Shown here: one piece after another, positions 59,026 to 64,000 of the stretch
Layout: every line of letters begins with the position of its first letter
How positions within the stretch are numbered: position 1 is the stretch's first letter
DNA from: Pontibacter litorisediminis
Lineage (GTDB): Bacteria > Bacteroidota > Bacteroidia > Cytophagales > Hymenobacteraceae
DNA: 64,000 nucleotides
Direction of reading: 5' to 3'
Assembly (NCBI RefSeq): GCF_029360645.1
Contig: NZ_JARDUA010000001.1
Span: forward strand, 1,426,001-1,490,000
Translations under genes and position numbers: made by a program
Notes under the pieces: generated by a model
Database searches by the model: none
Seen by the model: the letters and a program-made list of their open reading frames with translations, nothing else
Told to the model about the DNA's origin: nothing

Positions 59026-59926
59026 GAGCATTGCGGCCTCCGTGACCTATGTGGTCGGCAAGCCGGAGGCGCGTATCCTGGCGGCAGACGGGCTCAGGAC
59101 CGACAGCGTGGCGCACATGATTCGGGACTTTAGCCTGGTAAGCAAGCTTAACCCCGAGCTCGAGAACAAGGTAGGCCATATATCCCTGAGCTGGAGCCGG
59201 AAAGACCGGGAAAAGCTTTCGCCGGAAGTGTTAGTGACCCGGGCCCGGGAATACCTGGAAAGGATGGGCATTCGCAACACGCAGCACCTGATCGTCGAAC
59301 ACCGCGACACGCAGCACCCGCATGTGCACATCCTCTACAACAAGGTCAGCTATGCAGGCAGGGTGATCGAGGCTGACTTTCAGCTGCCGCGCAGCATGCG
59401 GGTGATCAGCGAGATGATAGCCCGCTATGGCTATCATCTGCATGCGGGGAAGGATGCGGTCAACCGGCAACGACTGAACCCTTCGGAATCCGCCCGCTTT
59501 GCCCTTTATGACGCGCTTCGCCCCCTGCTGGGAGAGGCCAAAAGCTGGGAGGAGCTCCGGGCGAGGCTGCAAAGGCAGGGCATTACCCTGCGTTTTAAAC
59601 TGGACAGCGGCACGGGCAAGGTGCTGGGCGTGAGCTTTAAGAAGGGAAACTATAGTTTCAAGGGGTCGGCCATTGACCCCGGACTGAGCTATAGCAGCAT
59701 CTCCCGCCAGCTAGAGCACAACCTGCAGGCCCGGCTCCAGCGGCTGAGGGCAGGCGTGGGGCGCCAGGCTTTCCCTGACCAACAGCAGGCACTTGCACAG
59801 GCAGTCCAGAAGGAAAAAGGACAAATCAATGGACTCCAGCCCGAAAGAAGGGCAGATGCCCGACAGGCGGAAGCACAGAAACAGGAGACACGGCAGGCGC
59901 TTAACAGGAACCTATGGAAATGGTAG
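59000..59926 (+). CDS. Relaxase/mobilisation nuclease (MobB)
   Basis: A 308-residue relaxase. The metal-binding motif is EHRDTQHPHVHILYNKV, with His106, His108 and His110, and GHISLSWSRKDREKL is motif II. The N-terminal motif I with the probable catalytic Tyr17 is SVTYVVGKPEA. It nicks oriT and stays bound to the 5' end during transfer. The C-terminal 110 residues are helical and rich in Gln and Arg. The end overlaps the next gene by 13 bases. The length is on the short side for Bacteroidetes relaxases, with no helicase domain. Confidence 0.94.
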   Translation: MIGKVSMSKSIAASVTYVVGKPEARILAADGLRTDSVAHMIRDFSLVSKLNPELENKVGHISLSWSRKDREKLSPEVLVTRAREYLERMGIRNTQHLIVEHRDTQHPHVHILYNKVSYAGRVIEADFQLPRSMRVISEMIARYGYHLHAGKDAVNRQRLNPSESARFALYDALRPLLGEAKSWEELRARLQRQGITLRFKLDSGTGKVLGVSFKKGNYSFKGSAIDPGLSYSSISRQLEHNLQARLQRLRAGVGRQAFPDQQQALAQAVQKEKGQINGLQPERRADARQAEAQKQETRQALNRNLWKW

Positions 59927-60510
59927 AGTTATCAGACAGGCTAACGGACGCGGAGGCCCTGCTCGCTTTACAGGCCAGGCAACTCAGGGAGCTGGAAGCG
60001 ACGCAGGCCAGCAGCCAGCAGCCAGACCACAGCGCGGCGCTGGCCGAGATCAGGGACCTTCTGCGGAAAGCACCTCCTCCTGAGGATTTCGAGGCCCTGA
60101 CTGCCCAGCTCGGGGCGGTTCAGCATACGCTTTCGGCCATACCCAGGGCGCTGCCCGTTGAGCACCACCACCACATGGAGGACAGCGCCAGATGGTTTAT
60201 CATCGGGGGACTGGTGCTGCTGCTCATCACCGCGCTGGCCACGGGCCTGTGTTTTAGCCTGTACAGGGAAAACAGCAGGCTAGAAGGCCGTGACGTGCAG
60301 TACCGCCTGCTCGGGCTCTATTACCCGGAGGCCACACACTGGGCAGACAGTGTGTACCGATCCCACCCGGGCAACCTGCGAACGTTTGTTGAACAAGAGG
60401 AGGCCAGGCAGGGGTCGCTGACACAGGCAGAAGCGCTGGCAAAACGCAAAGAGGAAGAAGCAAGGGAAGCCGCACGGCAGGTGGAAAAGCTCAGGCAGGA
60501 CACCCCATAA
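59914..60510 (+). CDS. Membrane-anchored coiled-coil protein of the mob operon
   Basis: A 198-residue protein. The N-terminus (about 1-90) is a charged coiled coil, then HHHHMEDSARW leads into a transmembrane helix (about 95-115, FIIGGLVLLLITALATGLCF). A tail rich in Glu and Arg follows (LAKRKEEEAREAARQVEK), also a likely coiled coil. Proteins of this layout follow relaxases in several Bacteroidetes elements, with no known role; docking the relaxosome at the membrane is a guess. It overlaps the relaxase gene by 13 bases. Confidence 0.75.
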   Translation: MEMVELSDRLTDAEALLALQARQLRELEATQASSQQPDHSAALAEIRDLLRKAPPPEDFEALTAQLGAVQHTLSAIPRALPVEHHHHMEDSARWFIIGGLVLLLITALATGLCFSLYRENSRLEGRDVQYRLLGLYYPEATHWADSVYRSHPGNLRTFVEQEEARQGSLTQAEALAKRKEEEAREAARQVEKLRQDTP

Positions 60511-60728
60511 GGGGATCCTTCGAGTAGTTTGGTTTACCAAGGAAGGGAAGAGCGGCTATCTGTTGGGTATACTTGCTACTATAGGCTTTCGGATTGAAGG
60601 CTGTGACAGCTAGTCACCTATTGTCCGCACATGCACTTCAGCTTACCTGCAGAACTATCTCCCCACTACCTCAAACGCAAGGTATATAGCTGTGTGCTCA
60701 CCCTAAATGCAGGCTTAAACGCAAGCGG

Positions 60729-61124
60729 CTAACCTGCCTGCTTTTCCTTGAGCAACTGGGCAAGCAGTTCATTCTTCTCCCGCTCGCTTTTCAGGAGCGC
60801 GTCGTACAGCTCCACGATTTTTTCGATAGGGTTGAAGTTATACTGGTTCAACATGCCGACCGAGTTATCATTCATTGTGTTTATGTGAAACACAGCCCCC
60901 TCTTCCGAAAAGTTCTCAATCGCTTCCGGGGTGACGCCTAGGGCCCTGGCTATTTTCTCCAGCGTGGCTTTGTCCATGTCTTCTTCCTGTTCAATTCTGG
61001 AAATGTTCTGCTGGGTAGTTCCCAGGTCATTGGCCAGAGAAGCCTGCTTCACTCCCAAAGCGGTTCTCATTCTTCTTACGTGGTCGCCCAGGTGTATGGG
61101 TCTTTTTCTGACTGCTGTTTCCAT
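60729..61124 (-). CDS. XRE-family helix-turn-helix regulator
   Basis: A 131-residue repressor-like protein. ATG at 61124 (METAVRKRPIHLGDHVRRMR) is preferred. The HTH spans about 15-70: LGVKQASLANDLGTTQQNISRIEQEEDM, then LEKIARALGVTPEAIENF. The C-terminal helix SEREKNELLAQLLKEKQ is often found in Bacteroidetes XRE proteins. It may regulate the conjugation module beside it or itself. The stop lies 218 bases past the mob operon, and that gap holds no gene. Confidence 0.87.
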   Translation of the reverse strand: METAVRKRPIHLGDHVRRMRTALGVKQASLANDLGTTQQNISRIEQEEDMDKATLEKIARALGVTPEAIENFSEEGAVFHINTMNDNSVGMLNQYNFNPIEKIVELYDALLKSEREKNELLAQLLKEKQAG

Positions 61125-61136
61125 AGAACTAATATA

Positions 61137-61144
61137 CAAAAATA
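61137..61144 (-). promoter_or_regulatory. -7 box TATTTTTG upstream of the XRE gene
   Basis: Exact TANNTTTG match on the minus strand, ending 12 bases before the ATG at 61124. It implies a leader of only about five bases. Confidence 0.5.
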
Positions 61145-61297
61145 ATCCTATTTAGCCAAGAAATATTTTCTTGTAATAAACAGTTGTTTTGTTGTTAAAT
61201 ACAATAGCAGGAAGCACAGAAGCTCCTGCACCTGCGAAAAAAATACAGGCTAAAGATATATGCTCTTCTGCACAAACCAAAACCTGCCTTTTTACAT

Positions 61298-61831
61298 CTA
61301 GAGATTAGATCCTACAAAATGCTGGTAGAGTTGGTAATTCTCTTCATCAAAACACACAAAAACCACCTGCTTTATACTTGTCTCGTGCTCCTGCAAGTAT
61401 GATTTTACCGCCTCCACGGCTACCTTGGCGGCCTTGTCCTTGGGATAGCCATATACGCCCGTGCTGATGTTGGGGAAAGCGATACTTTTTACACCGTTCT
61501 CTTCGGCCAGCTTCAGGCTGTTGCGGTAGCAGTTAGCCAGCAACTCCGGTTCCCCCTTGCCCCCGCCGTTCCATACCGGTCCTACTGTATGGATCACATA
61601 GGTTGCCGGCAGGTTGCCTGCAGTCGTGATCACAGCTTCTCCGGTAGGACAACCCCCTTGCCGCGCCCGTATCTGTTTGCACTCCTCCAGGATGGCTGGT
61701 CCGCCTGCGCGGTGTATGGCACCGTCCACGCCTCCCCCGCCCAGCAGGCTGTTGTTGGCAGCATTTACTACTGCGTCTACCTGTACTTTGGTGATATCCC
61801 CCTGCTGCACTTCTACTGTTGTCTTACGCAT
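61298..61831 (-). CDS. Macrodomain protein (O-acetyl-ADP-ribose deacetylase-like)
   Basis: A 177-residue macrodomain of the YmdB/MacroD type. The ADP-ribose site is visible in [40 protein letters not shown], and the phosphate loop [19 protein letters not shown]. Such enzymes remove ADP-ribose from proteins or O-acetyl-ADP-ribose. It is monocistronic with no obvious partner ADP-ribosyltransferase. The 209 bases before mrp contain the promoters. Confidence 0.94.
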   Translation of the reverse strand: MRKTTVEVQQGDITKVQVDAVVNAANNSLLGGGGVDGAIHRAGGPAILEECKQIRARQGGCPTGEAVITTAGNLPATYVIHTVGPVWNGGGKGEPELLANCYRNSLKLAEENGVKSIAFPNISTGVYGYPKDKAAKVAVEAVKSYLQEHETSIKQVVFVCFDEENYQLYQHFVGSNL

Positions 61832-62010
61832 CGTTTAACTTTTTCATAGCAACTGATTATCAACTAAGCTGCGGGATCAGTGGCTCCGTCTGACTACCTT
61901 AACACGTCTGTAGGTTTACGAATCTACAATTCCCCTTCCCTAAAACTATTCCCAGCGCATACTTGTTGCACAGTAGAGGATTTGCCTTTTCAGGGGGAAT
62001 AATTTGTTTG

Positions 62011-62018
62011 TATCTTTG
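62011..62018 (+). promoter_or_regulatory. -7 box TATCTTTG upstream of mrp
   Basis: Exact TANNTTTG match, 22 bases before the ATG at 62041. A TTTG at 61981 is a few bases too far upstream for the canonical -33 spacing. Confidence 0.5.
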
Positions 62019-62040
62019 CAGGGCAATCGCAACTTATACT

Positions 62041-63144
62041 ATGGCTATCACAAAAGAAGATATACTAAAAGCCCTCAGCTATGTAGAGGAGCCGGACCTG
62101 GGCAAGGACCTGGTGACGCTGAACATGGTGGAGGATGTGCAGGTGGATGGCAAGAACGTGAGCTTCACGGTGATTCTGACCACGCCGGCCTGCCCGCTGA
62201 AAGACCTGATCCGCAACGCTTGCGTTAACGCTGTTCACGCAATGGTGGATAAAGAGGCGGAAGTAACCGTGAACATGACCTCGCGCGTTACCTCCGGCCG
62301 TGGCGACACCTCCGAAGTGCTGCACGGGGTGAAGAACATCATTGCCGTGGCCTCGGGTAAAGGCGGGGTGGGTAAATCTACCGTGACCACGAACCTGGCC
62401 ATTGCCCTGGCCGAGAGTGGTGCCCGCGTTGGTTTGATTGATGCCGACATCTCCGGACCTTCTATTCCTACCATGTTTGGCGTGGAGAACGAACGCCCGT
62501 ACATGGTGCAGGGAGATCACGGAAAGAACTACATACAGCCGGTGGAGAAGTATGGTGTAAAGATGATGTCGATCGGTTTCCTGACGCCTGCCGATGGCGC
62601 GGTGGTTTGGAGAGGCCCGATGGCCAGCTCTGCGCTACGCCAGTTTATCTCTGACGTGGAGTGGGGTGAGTTGGACTACCTGCTGCTGGACCTGCCTCCA
62701 GGAACTTCCGACATCCACCTGACGATGGTGCAGGCCCTGCCAGTAACAGGCGCCGTGATTGTCACCACGCCGCAGAAGGTGGCTTTGGCAGACGCCATTC
62801 GTGGCCTGCAGATGTTCCGCCAGCCGCAAATTAACGTGCCGGTGTTGGGTATTGTGGAGAACATGGCGTACTTTACACCTGCCGAGCTTCCGGAGAACAA
62901 GTACTATATCTTTGGCCAGGGTGGCGGTAAGTCGCTTGCCGATAAGTTTGACGTAGCCCTGCTGGGTCAGGTGCCTATTGTGCAAAGCATTCGCGAGAGT
63001 GGCGACGAAGGAACTCCGGTCGTGCTGCAGAACGATTCTCCGGCGAGCGGTGTTTTCAAAGAGTTGGCCCAGTCTGTAGCCCAGCAGGTATCGCTGCGCA
63101 ACGCGACCATGGCCAAAACAAAACCAGTAGAAATCAAAAGCTAA
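62041..63144 (+). CDS. mrp: Mrp/ApbC-family iron-sulfur carrier ATPase
   Basis: A 367-residue P-loop protein. The N-terminal MIP18/DUF59 domain (1-85) has ILTTPACPLKDLIRN. The ATPase has GKGGVGKS (106-113), the deviant Walker A with a leading Lys, then LLLDLPPGTSDIHLTM. It should bind and transfer Fe-S clusters. The CPxC motif after ENMAYF in proteobacterial Mrp is replaced by TPAELPENKYYIFG, as in other Bacteroidetes. ATG at 62041 is chosen from the family N-terminus and the -7 box. It forms an operon with nifU (6-base gap). Confidence 0.94.
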   Translation: MAITKEDILKALSYVEEPDLGKDLVTLNMVEDVQVDGKNVSFTVILTTPACPLKDLIRNACVNAVHAMVDKEAEVTVNMTSRVTSGRGDTSEVLHGVKNIIAVASGKGGVGKSTVTTNLAIALAESGARVGLIDADISGPSIPTMFGVENERPYMVQGDHGKNYIQPVEKYGVKMMSIGFLTPADGAVVWRGPMASSALRQFISDVEWGELDYLLLDLPPGTSDIHLTMVQALPVTGAVIVTTPQKVALADAIRGLQMFRQPQINVPVLGIVENMAYFTPAELPENKYYIFGQGGGKSLADKFDVALLGQVPIVQSIRESGDEGTPVVLQNDSPASGVFKELAQSVAQQVSLRNATMAKTKPVEIKS

Positions 63145-63150
63145 AAATAC

Positions 63151-63420
63151 ATGGCAGCCACAAACGTAGATCAGGATTTCATGCTCCGCATCGAGTCGGC
63201 CCTAGACCAGATAAGGCCTTATTTAGAGGCTGATGGCGGGAACGTAAAGGTGCTGGAGGTAACAGACGAGATGGTGCTGAAACTCGAACTGCTGGGCGCC
63301 TGCGGCTCCTGCCCCATGTCTACCATGACGCTGAAGGCAGGTGTGGAGCAGTCGGTGCTGCGTGCGGTGCCAGAGATCAAAGCCGTGGAAGCTGTTAACG
63401 TGACTCCTACCGAACTCTAA
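63151..63420 (+). CDS. NifU C-terminal-domain iron-sulfur scaffold protein
   Basis: An 89-residue NifU-like protein with the cluster-binding GACGSCPMSTMTLK motif (two cysteines). RPYLEADGGNVKVLEV is the usual N-terminal strand region. It should receive or deliver [4Fe-4S] clusters, fitting a partnership with the Mrp protein encoded 6 bases upstream. A terminator follows 31 bases after the stop. Confidence 0.94.
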   Translation: MAATNVDQDFMLRIESALDQIRPYLEADGGNVKVLEVTDEMVLKLELLGACGSCPMSTMTLKAGVEQSVLRAVPEIKAVEAVNVTPTEL

Positions 63421-63451
63421 AGTATAGAGGTAAAACATACAAATTACCGAG

Positions 63452-63479
63452 AGGTGTGGCTGCAGCAGTAGCCACACCT
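63452..63479 (+). terminator. Terminator after mrp-nifU
   Basis: Perfect 10-base arms (63452-63461 and 63470-63479) around an 8-base loop, followed by TTTTTG. Confidence 0.9.
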
Positions 63480-63756
63480 TTTTTGTTGCCCTTTGTAGAG
63501 GCGCCATACTTTGGAGGCCTGTACAGCAACAGCTTCAAGGAAAACATCAGTGCCTGCCAAAGCCAGTGCCTTTAAGGTATGCTTTTGTAAAGAACATCGT
63601 GATCCAGGCACAACAGCTTCACCTTCCCCACTAAGTTCCTTATCAGAATGACAGGAGGTATTTTCGACAGAACACCTCTCTTCTTCAACGGCGGCACCGG
63701 AAGTATAAAATTCATGAAATCAGTTTTAATCATTCTGATTCAGCGCCCGAAAAAAC

Positions 63757-63764
63757 TATATTTG
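63757..63764 (+). promoter_or_regulatory. -7 box TATATTTG upstream of fahA
   Basis: Exact TANNTTTG match, 30 bases before the ATG at 63795. Confidence 0.5.
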
Positions 63765-63794
63765 TACTACAGCTAAACCAGAACGAACGACACG

Positions 63795-64000
63795 ATGATA
63801 AGAGCGAACGACCCATCTCTGCACTCCTGGATCGAGATTGACGCTAACAGCGATTTCCCCATTCAGAACCTGCCCTTCGGCATTTTCCGCACACAGGACC
63901 GCGACCCGCGTGTAGGCGTAGCCATAGGCGAGTACATCCTGGACCTCTGCGAACTGGGCCGCCGCGACTTCTTCGAGCTCATCGACCTAGACCCGAACGT
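63795..64000 (+). CDS. fahA: Fumarylacetoacetase, N-terminal part
   Basis: The first 68 codons are in the window, starting at ATG 63795. [17 protein letters not shown] followed by [17 protein letters not shown] is the N-terminal domain signature of fumarylacetoacetase, the last enzyme of tyrosine and phenylalanine catabolism. It releases fumarate and acetoacetate. The catalytic C-terminal domain lies past the window edge. Confidence 0.88.
   Translation, partial: MIRANDPSLHSWIEIDANSDFPIQNLPFGIFRTQDRDPRVGVAIGEYILDLCELGRRDFFELIDLDPN

Larger units (their letters stand above)
47530..60510. mobile_element. Compact conjugation (tra/mob) module
   Basis: Twelve minus-strand transfer genes and three divergent plus-strand mob genes run without unrelated cargo. 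The order TraE, TraF, TraG, then TraJ, TraK, TraL, TraM, TraN, coupling protein follows Bacteroidetes conjugative transposons. No integrase, excisionase, TraA-D, TraO-Q or resistance gene is visible here. It could be a remnant, an element integrated by an enzyme outside this interval, or a mobilisable unit. The AAGTATA word common elsewhere is nearly absent, supporting separate origin. Confidence 0.85.
63421..63794. other. Intergenic region before fahA
   Basis: A 374-base stretch holding the mrp-nifU terminator, a phrase ATCAGAATGACAGGAGG like dispersed Bacteroidetes intergenic sequence, and the -7 box at 63757. No gene was seen. Confidence 0.5.

Noticed and set aside
47216-61297. Direct-repeat attachment sites around the conjugation module.
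   Set aside because: No shared repeat of useful length was found by eye between the two edges, and no tRNA gene is present.
61298-61831. A toxin-antitoxin pair built on the macrodomain (DarG-like).
   Set aside because: The protein is a stand-alone macrodomain and no DarT-like ADP-ribosyltransferase is adjacent.

Overview
The window looks like the chromosome of a member of the Bacteroidota, most probably Cytophagales/Hymenobacteraceae (Pontibacter-like). The evidence is a SusC/SusD pair, Bacteroidetes-type conjugation genes (DUF4133/DUF4134 TraF/TraE, TraG, TraJ, TraK, TraM, TraN), several TANNTTTG -7 boxes, and few Shine-Dalgarno sequences. Genus assignment is inference. The word AAGTATA/TATACTT is strikingly common in most chromosomal stretches and nearly absent from the conjugation module.

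1-8.7 kb: a tightly packed minus-strand operon for a glycoconjugate. In transcription order it encodes an SDR reductase, a sugar-nucleotide epimerase, a rare fusion of a clan GH-A glycosidase with a CDP-paratose-2-epimerase-like domain, a zinc alcohol dehydrogenase, a Gfo/Idh/MocA oxidoreductase, a GT4 glycosyltransferase and two CgeB-like glycosyltransferases (the last cut by the window edge). 9-10.3 kb: a GNAT acetyltransferase and a histidine phosphatase.

10.5-18 kb: an orphan SusC/SusD outer-membrane uptake pair ending in a strong terminator, then a BlaI-type repressor with dyad operators, a BlaR1/M56 peptidase carrying a C-terminal TonB domain, and a secreted protein with three TonB-C-like repeats. 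18.3-27.7 kb: mixed housekeeping and peptidase genes (SurE, a lipoprotein, DoxX, an M14 peptidase, a nitroreductase, PhzF, an unrecognised 424-residue protein, Dps, a DUF885 peptidase). 27.9-28.5 and 38.95-39.35 kb hold two copies of a dispersed intergenic repeat. 28.5-33.4 kb: a periplasmic sugar-oxidation neighbourhood (Dabb protein, two Gfo/Idh/MocA proteins, cupin, cytochrome c/sugar dehydrogenase lipoprotein). 33.5-41.4 kb: an S10 carboxypeptidase, a DUF3267 membrane protein, a HAD phosphatase, a secreted unknown, RibBA and DnaG.

A solo IS200/IS605-type tnpB with intact RuvC residues lies 42 bases upstream of dnaG on the same strand. Its 3' end overlaps a hairpin typical of an element right end, so a guide taken from the flank would cover the dnaG -7 box. 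43.3-47.2 kb: a 1292-residue secreted protein combining phosphodiester glycosidase, golvesin-like, metallophosphatase, CHRD, FN3-like and propeller segments.

47.5-60.5 kb: a compact conjugation module. The minus-strand operon runs small membrane protein, TraE, TraF, TraG, two signal-peptide proteins, TraJ, TraK, TraL, TraM, TraN, coupling protein. A divergent plus-strand mob operon encodes a MobC-like accessory protein, a relaxase and a membrane coiled-coil protein. No integrase, TraA-D or TraO-Q genes are visible. 60.7-64 kb: an XRE regulator, a macrodomain protein, Mrp, NifU and the start of fumarylacetoacetase.
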